Of a stretch of 64,000 bases of DNA, positions 25,771 through 34,808 are shown one piece after another. This DNA is from Methylobacterium sp. J-077 (lineage in GTDB: Bacteria; Pseudomonadota; Alphaproteobacteria; Rhizobiales; Beijerinckiaceae): assembly GCF_022829365.1 (NCBI RefSeq), contig NZ_JAKSYJ010000149.1, forward strand, positions 19,298 to 83,297, given 5' to 3'. The notes below the pieces were generated by a model. It saw nothing but the letters and a program-made list of their open reading frames with translations, was not told the origin of the DNA and did no database searches. Positions within the stretch are counted from its first letter, which is position 1. Each line of letters starts with the position of its first letter. The translations under genes and the position numbers were made by a program.

Positions 25771-26112
25771 ATGGGTCAGGGTCAAAGACTTGCTCGGATC
25801 CACCCCGATTGCGGCGATAAGCATGCTCTGCCGCATTGCTCGGCTCATCGCCGGCGCAAAGCGACCGCGGCGCGGCTGGCCGAACGGGGCTGCACGCCAC
25901 ACGAACTCATGACCGTGACCGGCCACCAGACGCTTGAGGAGGTCGAGCGGTCTACCCGGGAAACCCAGCGCGCAGGCCTCGCTGACAGCGCCTGGGAGCG
26001 CCATGCCAAGAGGCAGCGTGGTCCCACCGCGGATGCGGGCTTGGGTCCCATTTCTGCTAAGTCTTTGACAAAGCTCGCTGAGAACGCGCCAGTGGCGCAC
26101 CAAGGGGAATGA
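25771..26112 (+). pseudogene. C-terminal remnant of a phage-type tyrosine recombinase
   Basis: Within this frame, HRRRKATAARLAERGCTPHE and LMTVTGHQTLEEVERSTR reproduce the final part of integrase catalytic domains (HxxR box, then the H/W and Tyr region). The N-terminal core-binding and first catalytic segments are absent. The usual Tyr in ERYT is Ser (TCT at 25951-25953). Inactive fragment next to the IS3 relic. Confidence 0.75.
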
Positions 26113-26445
26113 AACTGCGAACAACTACATCGTTGAAATCGGAAGATGGTTTTTGAAGAGATTTCATCAGATAAAACCTTGCAGCATTGTACGACTTGAC
26201 CAAGCCTCAGCCAAACACTCGAAACCTAACATGTGGCTTTGCCCCCATCCCGTTCATCCATGGAGCCCCGGACGCTCCTCCATAGCGGACATTCACCGTG
26301 ACGGCTGGGGCGGCCCATTCGCATAATGGCACGCTACGGAACCAGTCGCACGGTGACGTTCCGCGGTCGTCTGCCAGCCAATGTGCGTCCCGGGAGGGTC
26401 CGCTTCCCGACTGTCGACGCAGCAGAGATCCACGATTGGGTTGGG
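26113..26445. other. Intergenic DNA left of the IS91-type element, no gene
   Basis: AT-richer than the surroundings at 26110-26240. Six-frame products are shadow-like. The phrase CCCCAT...TTCATC near 26244-26262 weakly resembles 29088-29107 right of the element, but I cannot support it as a repeat. Confidence 0.4.
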
Positions 26446-26462
26446 TGGATGAACGAACCCGC
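26446..26462 (+). repeat. Left 17-bp terminal inverted repeat
   Basis: TGGATGAACGAACCCGC; exact reverse complement at 28956-28972. Homology stops on both sides of the 17 bp. Confidence 0.7.
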
Positions 26463-26578
26463 TCGCGCGGGAGGGGTGGCAGCTCCGAGGTTTTCGGATT
26501 GACCCGAGCGCCCGGCGCCGATCGAGCGTCGCCAGGCCCGCGCGGACGATCCCGGCTCCCTTCGAGCGGAGCCATCCC

Positions 26579-27487
26579 ATGACCGTCCATGCCGTTCCCG
26601 CCGCTGCCGGCGGTTCGCTGCGCCAGCGCCTGATCGACGACATGAGCCTGCCCTGGTTCTCCCGGGCGACGCAGCGCAACTACATCCGCGACATCGGGCG
26701 GCTGGCCACCTTCCTGCGGCGATCACCCGATACCGCGACCGGCGACGATCTGCGCCGCTTCCAGATCGCCCAGCAGGAGGTCGGCCTCGGCGTGCCGACG
26801 ATGAACGCCATCGTCTCCGCCCTGCGCTTCTTCGTCGTCCACACGCGCGACCGACCCGATCTCGCCCGCAGGCTGGTCCGCCTCAACCATTTCCGCACCC
26901 TGCCCGACGTCCTGAGCGCCGACGAGGTCGGGCGCCTGCTCGATGCCACGGTCTGCCTGAAGCATCTCGCCGCACTGTCGGTCGCCTACGGCGCGGGCCT
27001 GCGCGTGGCCGAAGTCGCCGCGCTCAGGTTCGACGATATCGACTCGACCCGCATGCACCTGCGGATCGAGCGCGGCAAGGGCGGCCGTGACCGCAACGCC
27101 ATGCTGTCGGCCGATCGCCTGGATCTGCTGCGGCGCTGGTGGGTCGAGGGACACCGGCAGGGTTATCCTGCAGCGCCAGGCTGGCTGTTCCCCGGGCAGG
27201 ACTGCATACGGCCGATCAGCACGCGCCAGCTTCACCGCATCGTCGTCGAGGTGGCGCGCGCGGCCGGGATCCCCATGCGCGTCGGTCCCCATACCCTGCG
27301 CCACTCCTTCGCCACCCATCTCCTGGAGGACGGCGTCGACATTCGCGTCATCCAGGTCCTGCTTAGGCACAGCCGGCTCGACACCACCGCCCTCTCCGCC
27401 AAGGTCGCCACCCGGACGGTGCGGGCCGTGACCAGCCCGCTCGACAGGCTCACTCTGTTCCATAGACAGGGACCCGCGCCAGGCTGA
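26579..27487 (+). CDS. IS91-associated tyrosine recombinase with Tyr-to-Ser change
   Basis: A 302-residue XerC/XerD-like protein: SAM-like core-binding domain (about 1-100), then a catalytic domain with Arg (YGAGLRVAEVAALRFDDID), Lys (RGKGGRDRN), HxxR (GPHTLRHSFATHLLEDGVDI) and the second His (LLRHSRLDTTAL). The nucleophile position, normally Tyr in LDTTALYxxVAT, is S273 (TCC at 27395-27397), so strand cleavage should be lost. Start ATG 26579. The transposase starts 13 bp downstream. Such recombinases commonly accompany IS91-type transposases, but their exact role is not settled. Confidence 0.88.
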   Translation: MTVHAVPAAAGGSLRQRLIDDMSLPWFSRATQRNYIRDIGRLATFLRRSPDTATGDDLRRFQIAQQEVGLGVPTMNAIVSALRFFVVHTRDRPDLARRLVRLNHFRTLPDVLSADEVGRLLDATVCLKHLAALSVAYGAGLRVAEVAALRFDDIDSTRMHLRIERGKGGRDRNAMLSADRLDLLRRWWVEGHRQGYPAAPGWLFPGQDCIRPISTRQLHRIVVEVARAAGIPMRVGPHTLRHSFATHLLEDGVDIRVIQVLLRHSRLDTTALSAKVATRTVRAVTSPLDRLTLFHRQGPAPG

Positions 27488-27500
27488 GACGAGCTCCACC

Positions 27501-28710
27501 ATGACGGCCGCCGCGATCGAGCTGGCCGACGTCTTCCGCGCCGCCGGTCCGACCTACCGCGCCGATCAGGCCGGCCATCTGAGCCTGGACACCTTGAAGG
27601 TGATGGCGGCGATCGAGCGATGCTGCACGGCCAGCCTCGGCGGCCATGTCGAGGGCTGCGACGCCTGCGGCCACCTGCGCGTCGCCTACAATTCCTGCCG
27701 CAACCGGCACTGCCCCCGCTGCCAGGGCGCGGCCGCCCGCGACTGGCCCGCCGCGCGCGAGGCCGACCTCCTGCCGGTCGGCTACTTCCACGTCGTCTTC
27801 ACCCTGCCGGCCGAGATCGCCGCCATCGCCTTCCAGAACAAGGCCGCCGTCTACGACCTGCTGTTCCGGGCGGCGAGCACCACCATGATGCGGATCGCCG
27901 CCGACCCGAAGCACCTCGACGCCCGTATCGGCCTCACCGCCGTGCTCCATACCTGGGGCTCGGCCATGACCCATCACCCCCATGTCCACATGATCGTGCC
28001 CGGCGGCAGCCTCTTACCGGACGGGACCCGCTGGATCGCCGCGCGCCCCGGCTTCCTCCTGCCGGTGCGGGTGCTGGGCCTGCTGTTCCGCCGCCTGTTC
28101 CTCGACGGGCTCGCCGCCCTCCACGGGGCCGGAACGCTCGCCTTCTTCGGCACCCTGGCCCCGCTCTCGGATCCCAGGGCCTTCGCGCGCGCTCGCCCCG
28201 GTGCGGCGGAAGCGCTGGGTGGTCTACGCCAAGCCGCCGCTTGCCGGACCGAAGGCGGTGCTCGCCTATCTGGCGCGCTACACCCACCGCATCGCCATCT
28301 CCAGCCGACGCATCCTCGCCTTCGACGGGGTGCGCGTCAGCTTCCGCGTCAAGGATTACCGGCGCGACGAAGCCGGACGGCCGCGGATCATGACCCTGTC
28401 GGCCAGCGAGTTCATCCGGCGCTTCCTGCTTCATGTCCTGCCGCGCGGCTTCCATCGCATCCGGCACTACGGCCTCCTCACAGGCTCGAACCGGACGGCA
28501 GGCCTGGCCCACATCCGCACGATCCTCGGCGTCCCGGCCCCGCCTCGGCCCACCGCCGACGCGCCCGATCCGCCGGACGGCCCCGGCCAGGCCCGGCCGC
28601 CTTGCCCCTGCTGCGGCGGTCCGATGACGATCCTCGGCTCCTTCGCGGGCTGGCATCGGCCCCGTGGGCCGCCCTTCCGCCCCACGTCGAACCGGGCGTG
28701 GACGCCATGA
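27501..28710 (+). pseudogene. IS91-family transposase, frameshifted
   Basis: The N-terminal zinc-finger (CDACGHLRVAYNSCRNRHCP, then RCQ) and the Y1 transposase HxH (THHPHVHMIVPGG) are in the frame from 27501. Near 28185-28200 the frame shifts by +1 in a GCGCGCGC run; the correct continuation (RRKRWVVYAKPPLAGPKAVL, then YLARYTHRIAISSRR and LHVLPRGFHRIRHYGLL) runs in the other frame to 28710. Reading across the junction gives a normal-length transposase, so a single-base slip inactivated it. The family is not known for programmed frameshifting. Confidence 0.87.
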
Positions 28711-28955
28711 CCCGGCATGGCCTGACGTCACCAAAGACCCACGGAGCTGCACTCCGGGGCACGCCTCATCGTGTGCCGACCGCCAGGATGAGCCTCACAA
28801 ACGCGGTCGTCGACCCCTGGTTCGCCGCGCCAAGCCCTGGAAACCCGGCAGTCCGGGAGCCTCCACGCACGCAAACGGCGAAGTCGGGCCGCCATCGCTC
28901 CCCCACTGGGGACCACGCTCAGCCCGAATCCCCATAGACCAGATCCCGCCAGCCC

Positions 28956-28972
28956 GCGGGTTCGTTCATCCA
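28956..28972 (-). repeat. Right 17-bp terminal inverted repeat
   Basis: Exact reverse complement of 26446-26462; marks the right end of the IS91-type unit. Confidence 0.7.
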
Positions 28973-29236
28973 CGACTCTCGTACGCCTCGCGGCGGCCGA
29001 AACTCTTCAGGATTTCTGACTGTCTGCTTTCGGAACGTCTGGCAGGGGAAGCGGACCATGGCGTGAGTGGGAGCAGTTGATTGCTTCGCGCCCATCGAAT
29101 TCATCGGGTGTCCGTCGTGGGCTTCGCCGAAGCACACGTCAGCTGAGGCTCTCCCGGCCATCGTCGATGTCGCCGGCGACGTGCCGGTGAGGCCGCCTGG
29201 CCGCCGCCGACACGCCGTCATCGACGCGACGACCAG

Positions 29237-29977
29237 TTATGTCGCGTTGATCGTCGCCAATGGTCGCCGGCCTGCGGGTCCGGAGCGCGGTTCGGTGTGT
29301 CCAGACCCGCCTTTCTCTCTCGCGGGTTGTCGCCACGCCGCCCGATGCATCTGGACGCGGGCCTGCGACATGGCGAGGTGAAGCTGCATCGCCTGCCGCC
29401 CCAGCCCCGCGTCCCCCAGGCGGGCCGCGATAACGATGTCCTGGTGGTGGTGGAGGCTCTGAAGGAGCTCCGCCGGCGTGTAGAGGTAGAAGGACCGGAT
29501 CACGACGGGCATGTCGATCATCGGCTCCAGGATCGCGCGCAGCCGGGGCGAGCCCGAGAAGGCCAGCAGGGTCCGGTGGAAGTCGCGGTTGATGGCCTGG
29601 ATTTCGGTGATGGCTGCGTCTCCGCCCTTGGCGATGGCCGCCGCCATGCTGCGATTGCTCTCCTCCAGCTGCTCGACCAGTGCGCCGCCGCCCCGAGCCA
29701 CCGCCAGTTCGGCGGCGTGGGCCTCAAGCAGGATCCGCAGACGAAATGTCTCCTCGACGTCGGCATCGCTCCATTCCGCGACATGGATGCCTTGCCCGGC
29801 ATCCGCCGTCGCCAGTCCGTCGTCGACCAGCCGGCGCAGGGCCGCCCGGATCGGCGTACGGCTCAGCCCGAACTCGCGTGCCAGCGGCTCCTCGCGGAGA
29901 TGGAAACCCGGCGCGTAGTGGCCGCTGACGACTCTCAGCCGGAGCACATCGTACGCGCGGTCCTGTCCCTCCGCCAT
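29237..29977 (-). CDS. GntR-family regulator, FCD subfamily
   Basis: A 246-residue regulator with winged-helix motif REEPLAREFGLSRTPIRAAL and an all-helical FCD domain (FHRTLLAFSGSPRLRAIL, SLHHHQDIVIAARLGD, with His residues for a metal-linked ligand site). Divergent from the RraA-type gene; their intergenic region has a duplicated AATGTAC-N5-TTGTAT element overlapping the rraA promoter. Likely repressor of the downstream catabolic cluster with a carboxylate effector. The C-terminal 25 residues (GGSGHTEPRSGPAGRRP) look like an extension. Start ATG 29977. Confidence 0.9.
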   Translation of the reverse strand: MAEGQDRAYDVLRLRVVSGHYAPGFHLREEPLAREFGLSRTPIRAALRRLVDDGLATADAGQGIHVAEWSDADVEETFRLRILLEAHAAELAVARGGGALVEQLEESNRSMAAAIAKGGDAAITEIQAINRDFHRTLLAFSGSPRLRAILEPMIDMPVVIRSFYLYTPAELLQSLHHHQDIVIAARLGDAGLGRQAMQLHLAMSQARVQMHRAAWRQPAREKGGSGHTEPRSGPAGRRPLATINAT

Positions 29978-30049
29978 GGCCGATCAACCCTTCGCTTGTG
30001 TGGCCGACCCTAGCGAACGATCCGGGACGCAGGCAAGGCGACCTACTTG

Positions 30050-30067
30050 AATGTACAATTTTTGTAT
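30050..30067. promoter_or_regulatory. Operator copy 1, AATGTAC-N5-TTGTAT
   Basis: First copy of an 18-bp direct repeat, about 75 bp upstream of the gntR start, so suited to autoregulation. The identical pattern recurs 62 bp further on at 30112-30129. Confidence 0.5.
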
Positions 30068-30104
30068 CTCTTTCCCGAAATATGCCGGCGATGACCGGCA
30101 TAGA

Positions 30105-30132
30105 TTGACACAATGTACTTTAATTGTATTTT
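30105..30132 (+). promoter_or_regulatory. rraA promoter with overlapping operator copy 2
   Basis: TTGACA at 30105-30110 and TATTTT at 30127-30132 with a 16-base spacer resemble a sigma-70 promoter. The second AATGTAC-N5-TTGTAT copy (30112-30129) lies between and over the boxes, so a bound regulator would block RNA polymerase. GGAGG at 30146-30150 precedes the rraA ATG. Confidence 0.5.
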
Positions 30133-30155
30133 GATGGCAATTTAGGGAGGATGGC

Positions 30156-30773
30156 ATGGCGGATCGAGAGCGCGCAGCGGCAAGTCCGGCGCAGATGTTT
30201 GCGGGCGTGGCCACAGCTGTCATCAGCGACAACCTGGATCGCCTCCCCGGTGCGCTCGGACTGCGCCCATTCCACAACGGGGGGATCATGGCTGGGCCGG
30301 CCTTCACCATCAGAACCGCCGCCGGCGACAACCAAGTGATCCATCGAGCCCTGGATGCCTTTAGCCCCGGTGAAGTCCTGGTGATCGACGGGGGCGGCGA
30401 TACGACAAGAGCTCTCGTCGGTGAGATCATCGCCGAGATCGCACGAAGCCGGGGCGCGGCCGGGATCGTCATCGATGGCGCGATACGGGACACGGCGGTA
30501 CTGGCCCGCTCAGAATTTCCGGTCTTCGCACGGGCAACGATTCATCGCGGTCCCTACAAGAACGGACCTGGTCAAATGGGCAAGCCGGTCTCGATCGGCG
30601 GCATGGTCGTCCAGCCGGGGGATATCGTGGTGGGTGACGAGGACGGCGTCGTGGCGTTCTCACCTGACGTGGCCGATGATCTCATCCGAGCCATCAGAGC
30701 GCAGGAGGCAAAGGAGGAGGCAATCCTTCTGAGCGTCCGCGACGGTTCGTACAAAGGAGCTTACGCCAAATAG
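30156..30773 (+). CDS. RraA-family aldolase/decarboxylase-type protein
   Basis: A 205-residue protein of the RraA/HMG-CHA aldolase fold. Signature segments: LVIDGGGDTTRALVGEIIAE (active-site Gly-rich loop), RGAAGIVIDGAIRDTAVLAR (Arg-Asp pair for pyruvate and Mg binding) and GMVVQPGDIVVGDEDGVVAF. In catabolic clusters members cleave 4-hydroxy-4-methyl-2-oxoglutarate or 4-carboxy-4-hydroxy-2-oxoadipate to pyruvate; others bind RNase E. The GntR, MFS and dehydrogenase neighbours favour a catabolic aldolase. Start ATG 30156, strong RBS. Confidence 0.85.
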   Translation: MADRERAAASPAQMFAGVATAVISDNLDRLPGALGLRPFHNGGIMAGPAFTIRTAAGDNQVIHRALDAFSPGEVLVIDGGGDTTRALVGEIIAEIARSRGAAGIVIDGAIRDTAVLARSEFPVFARATIHRGPYKNGPGQMGKPVSIGGMVVQPGDIVVGDEDGVVAFSPDVADDLIRAIRAQEAKEEAILLSVRDGSYKGAYAK

Positions 30774-31003
30774 CTCCGCGTGCGGGAATGCATCCTTAGC
30801 TTCCCGCCCTCAGGGCCGATACTTATAAACGATCGTCATCTCAAGCATGCATTGGGATCTGCCGGCAATATCGGAAAATAAAACAATCTTTACATCAAGC
30901 CAAAAATCGATCGCCCATATCGAATGAACGATCCCGACTGAAGGGTCGAGAGCACGCAAACAGTGCTCTGACGATGCATGGCGTGCCATCGGAGGAAACA
31001 GTC

Positions 31004-32380
31004 ATGGCCAGAGGCGCAGCCACAGCGGGGGCGGTCCCCGTGACCGAGCGGATGACCCGATACCGCTGGGTCGTCATGGGTCTCATCTTCATCGTCTACA
31101 CGCTGGCCGCCGCCGACCGGGCCAACATCGGCATCGTGCTCCCCTTCGTGAAGAAGGAATTCGCGATGACCAACACCGAGGCCGGGGCGGTCGTTAGCCT
31201 GTTCTTCGTGGGCTACGCGGTGATGCAGATCCCGGCGGGCCTGATGGTGAAGCGGCTCGGCACGCGGATCGTCTTCCCAATCTTCATGCTCCTGACCTCA
31301 CTGTTTACCGGGCTGCTCGGCACCACCGGCTCTGCGCTGGCGATGAAGCTCAACCGGCTGGCCCTCGGCCTCGCCGAGGCGCCGCTGCCGGTGACGATGC
31401 TCTCGACCATGAACCGCTGGTTCCCCGCCCAGGAAAAGGGCACCGCGGTCGGCCTGTTCCTCGCGGCCGCCAAGTTCGGCCCGGTGATCGTGCCGCCGCT
31501 CGGCGCGCTGATCATCGCGACCCTCGGGTGGGAATACGTCTTCTTCATCTGTGCGCTGCCTGGGCTGGTCTTCGCCGTGCTCTGGTACTTCCTCGTGGTG
31601 GACGAGCCGGCCCGCAGCCGCTTCGTGTCCCCGGCCGAGGCCGCCCATATCGGTAGCCAGCCGGCGAGCCGGCCGAGCGGTTCCGCGCCGCTCCCGATCC
31701 CGACGGCGCCCGCCAAGCCGCGCTTTGCGCGCCTCGACCGGGTGATCCGGGGGCGGCCGGTCCGGCCCATCGCCACCGCGCGGGAAACCTTCCGCTCCGG
31801 CAACATCTGGGGGCTCGCCATCGGCTATCTGATGATGACCGGCATCATCAACGTAATTCTCGCTTGGCTGCCGACCTACCTGACCAGCGTCAAGAACTTC
31901 TCGCTGATGAATGTCGGGTTCGTGACCTCGGCCCCGTTCGTGGGGGGCGTGCTCGGCAACATCATGGGCGGGCTGTTCTCCGACCGGATCGTCGGCAAGC
32001 GGCGCAAGCCGACCATCCTGGTCAGCACGGTCTCGACCGTGTTCATGATGTACGCGCTGATCCACGCGCCGAACGAGCCGGTGACGCTGGCGATCCTGCT
32101 GTTCCTCACCGGCTTCCTGCTGAACGTCGGGTACTCGTCCTTCACCGTCTACCCGGCGGGGCTGACGACGAAGGACGCCTATCCCCTGGCCGTGTCGGTG
32201 GTGAACACCGGGGGCCAAGCCGGCGGCGCGCTGTTCCCGTTCGTCACCGGACTCCTCCTCGACGCCTATAGCTGGGACGCGGTGTTCCTGTTCCTTGGCG
32301 CTTCGTCGCTGCTGGCGCTCGCCGTGATGCTGCTGGTGGTCGAGCCGGTCGAGACCGCCGGCACGCCGGCGATCCGTTAG
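31004..32380 (+). CDS. MFS transporter, anion:cation symporter (ACS) type
   Basis: A 458-residue, 12-helix transporter. The N-terminal half has AAADRANIGIVLPFVKKEF, typical of the ACS family (hexuronate, tartrate, phthalate and glucarate carriers), and RFGT-like loop GLMVKRLGTRIVF. A cytoplasmic loop is at about 205-265. Start ATG 31004 follows GGAGGA; the frame upstream is not needed. About 230 bp after rraA. Probably imports the carboxylate degraded by the cluster; the identity is unknown. Confidence 0.9.
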   Translation: MARGAATAGAVPVTERMTRYRWVVMGLIFIVYTLAAADRANIGIVLPFVKKEFAMTNTEAGAVVSLFFVGYAVMQIPAGLMVKRLGTRIVFPIFMLLTSLFTGLLGTTGSALAMKLNRLALGLAEAPLPVTMLSTMNRWFPAQEKGTAVGLFLAAAKFGPVIVPPLGALIIATLGWEYVFFICALPGLVFAVLWYFLVVDEPARSRFVSPAEAAHIGSQPASRPSGSAPLPIPTAPAKPRFARLDRVIRGRPVRPIATARETFRSGNIWGLAIGYLMMTGIINVILAWLPTYLTSVKNFSLMNVGFVTSAPFVGGVLGNIMGGLFSDRIVGKRRKPTILVSTVSTVFMMYALIHAPNEPVTLAILLFLTGFLLNVGYSSFTVYPAGLTTKDAYPLAVSVVNTGGQAGGALFPFVTGLLLDAYSWDAVFLFLGASSLLALAVMLLVVEPVETAGTPAIR

Positions 32381-32432
32381 CGCGCCGGGCGGTCGCTCCG
32401 GCGGCGGCCCCCTCCCGAGCGAACGACGTGTC

Positions 32433-33785
32433 ATGATCCCCGCCCTCACCGATCTGGCCGCCTCCGCGCCGCTCTACGCATCGTTCCTGGCCAAACTCCG
32501 GGTCCGGGGGGTCGCGGGCGAGCTAACGGGCGGGATCGCGGACCGCACGGTTCTGGTCACCGACAACTCGATCTATCAGCTCAGGCCCGAGGCGGTGGCG
32601 TTCCCCCGGGACCGGGACGACCTCGTCCGGATCGGCACGCTGCTGGCCGACCCGCGCTTCTCGGAAATGCGGATCGCCCCGCGCGGCGGCGGCACCGGGA
32701 CCAACGGGCAATCGCTGAGCGGCGGCCTGATGGTCGTCACCTCGCGGCACATGAACCGCATCCTCGAGATCTACGTCGCGGCCAAGACCGTGCGTGTCGA
32801 GGCCGGCGTGGTGAAGGACCAGCTGAATCGGGCGCTGGCCCCGCACAGCCTGTTCTTCGCGCCCGAACTCTCGACCTCGAACCGGGCGACCATCGGCGGC
32901 ATGGTCTCCACCGACGCCTGCGGCCAGGGCTCGTGCCTCTACGGCAAGACCCGCGACCACGTCCGCGCGCTGACTTGCGTCCTAACCAACGGGCAGGTCT
33001 GGACCTCCCGGCCCCTCGGCGCGGAGGAGCTGGCGGTCGTGTCGGCATGGCCGGCACCGGAGTGTGCCCGCAGCCTCGTCCTCGTGCAGGACGCCTTCAC
33101 GACGCATTACGAGACGCCGCTGGTGCTCGCCCTCCTCGGCCTGCTGACGGATCTCGGCTTCAGGCGCTGGCTGGCGCCGTTCCTCCCGAACGGCAAGCCG
33201 CTGCACGTCCACGGCTTCCTGCGCGCCTTCGCCCGGCAGGCCGGCCGCAAAGCCCGGATGCTCAAGGAGCTTTCCGCGAGCGGCATCGGCCTCGTCGGGC
33301 TCGATCCGTCGATGACGCTCACCTGCCGTGCAGGATACGTCGCCGCCCTCGGGGCCGGGGCGGCGGCGCCGGTCCGGATCGTCCAGGAATGGCTGGCCGC
33401 GCGGCTCGCGGACCGGCCCACCGCCGGCCCGGCCAGGGACTACCTGCTGTTGCCCCATTGCACCGAGCGGACGAACGCGGCGGCGGCCCTGCGCGATTGG
33501 CACGTGGTGTTCGCCAGCCTCGGCCACCGCCTGACGATCCTGCCCTCGGGCTGCTGCGGCATGGCCGGCACCTACGGCCACGATGCCGAGCACCGGGCCA
33601 CTTCCGAGTGGATCTACGGCCTGAGCTGGGCGGCCCATGTCGGCTGCGCCGGACACCTCCTGGCCGACGGCTATTCCTGCCGGTCGCAAACCAGGCTGAT
33701 CGACGGCGTCGGCCTGCCCCACCCGATCCAGGCCCTGCTCGGTTGCCTGCACCCACCGGGTCGATCGACCCGGATCGCCGCCTGA
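32433..33785 (+). pseudogene. D-2-hydroxyglutarate dehydrogenase-like (YdiJ) gene with in-frame internal deletion
   Basis: Residues 1-200 are the FAD-binding PCMH domain of YdiJ-type D-2-hydroxyacid dehydrogenases (TDNSIYQLRPEAVAFPRD, PRGGGTGTNGQSLSGG, APELSTSNRATIGGMVSTDA). At about residue 200-212 (nt 33030-33070) it jumps to the far C-terminal CCG region (LVLVQDAFTTHYETPL, LPSGCCGMAGTYGHDAE). The intervening FAD-oxidase C-terminal and 4Fe-4S domains, roughly 550 residues, are missing, so the protein is 450 instead of about 1000 residues. The frame is preserved. It may be a stable deletion product but should not be a working dehydrogenase. Neighbours suggest a former role in hydroxyacid oxidation. 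Confidence 0.8.
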
Positions 33786-33830
33786 TCGGGCGGCCTCACC
33801 GCACCTGCTCCGTCGTTTGGGAAACAAACC

Positions 33831-34730
33831 ATGTCGGCACACCAGCAATTCCGCCTCGGCTTCGTCGGCTACGGCGAGATCGGCAGCACCCTCGGGCGCG
33901 GCCTGCGCGCGGCGGGCCTCACCAGCATCGCCGCCTACGATAGATACGCCTTCGACGGCCCGTTCGCCGACCTGATCCAGGGCCGGGCCCGGGACGCGGG
34001 CGTGACCCTGATGCGCTCGAACCAGGAGCTGGCCGACGCGGCGGATGTGATCGTCAGCGTGACGCCGGGATCCGCGTCCCTCGACAGCGCCGCCGCGTTC
34101 GTCGGCTGCCTCACGGAGCGGCACACCTTCATCGACTTCGCCTCGGCGACTCCGAAGATCAAGCAGGCCGTCGCCGCGCGTCTGGCCGGGAGCGGCGCCC
34201 TCCTCGGCGACGGCTCGATCGAGGGGACGCCGAAGAACGGCTACGCGATGCCGATCCTGGTCAGCGGCCCGGCCGGCGAGCGCGTGCGCGACCTTCTCGT
34301 GCCGTTCGGGATGCAGATCACCAGCGTCGGCGAGACCCTGGGCACGGCCTCGGGCATCAAGATCCTGCGCTCGGTGCTGATCAAGGGCATCGAGGCCCTG
34401 ACCGACGAGATGCTGCTCGCCGCCCAGCACTACGGCGTCGACGAGATCGTGCTGGCCTCCGCCTGCAAGACGCTGGCGCGCCCGTGGATGGACACGGTCG
34501 AGGCCCTGATCCCCTCCGGGGTGATCCACGCCAAGCGGCGGGCCGAGGAGCTGGAGATGTCGGCCGAGGCGGTGGCCGACGCTGGTGTCGACCCGATCAT
34601 GGCCCGCGCCATCGTCGCCCGCCTGCGCTGGAAGGCCGACCTCGGGCTGAAGGAGACGCTCCAGGGCGTCGAGCCGGCCAACCACAGGGAGGCGATGGAT
34701 GCGATCGCGGCCGCCCTCGCCAGGGCCTGA
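33831..34730 (+). CDS. NAD(P)-dependent 6PGDH-like oxidoreductase (DUF1932 type)
   Basis: A 299-residue protein. Residues 7-130 are a Rossmann NAD(P) domain (FRLGFVGYGEIGSTLGRGLR with GxGxxG) as in 3-hydroxyisobutyrate-type dehydrogenases. The C-terminal half (about 190-270, GIKILRSVLIKGIEALTDEM) fits the DUF1932 all-helical domain, with the active-site Lys in GIKILRS. Start ATG 33831. It lies in the same-strand cluster after the truncated dehydrogenase. Likely oxidises a hydroxycarboxylate; substrate unknown. Confidence 0.85.
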   Translation: MSAHQQFRLGFVGYGEIGSTLGRGLRAAGLTSIAAYDRYAFDGPFADLIQGRARDAGVTLMRSNQELADAADVIVSVTPGSASLDSAAAFVGCLTERHTFIDFASATPKIKQAVAARLAGSGALLGDGSIEGTPKNGYAMPILVSGPAGERVRDLLVPFGMQITSVGETLGTASGIKILRSVLIKGIEALTDEMLLAAQHYGVDEIVLASACKTLARPWMDTVEALIPSGVIHAKRRAEELEMSAEAVADAGVDPIMARAIVARLRWKADLGLKETLQGVEPANHREAMDAIAAALARA

Positions 34731-34808
34731 CCACGCGATCACGTTCGAGCAGGCGGTTCGAAGACCGAGGATCTGTTTGAGACCGAACGAAGATATCGGG
34801 AGAGAGAC

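Larger units (their letters stand above)
26446..28972 (+). mobile_element. IS91-type element with helper tyrosine recombinase, 17-bp inverted ends
   Basis: A 2.5-kb unit holding a XerD-like recombinase and an IS91-type Y1 transposase in tandem, 13 bp apart. A 17-bp sequence, TGGATGAACGAACCCGC, at 26446-26462 is repeated as its exact reverse complement at 28956-28972 and I take it as the ends. No target-site duplication is visible, as expected for rolling-circle IS91 relatives. Both genes look damaged, so this copy is probably immobile. Confidence 0.7.

Noticed and set aside
28185..28200. Programmed frameshift in the IS91 transposase
   Set aside because: No slippery heptamer or structured stimulator is evident, and IS91 transposases are made from one frame; a slip in a GC repeat explains it.
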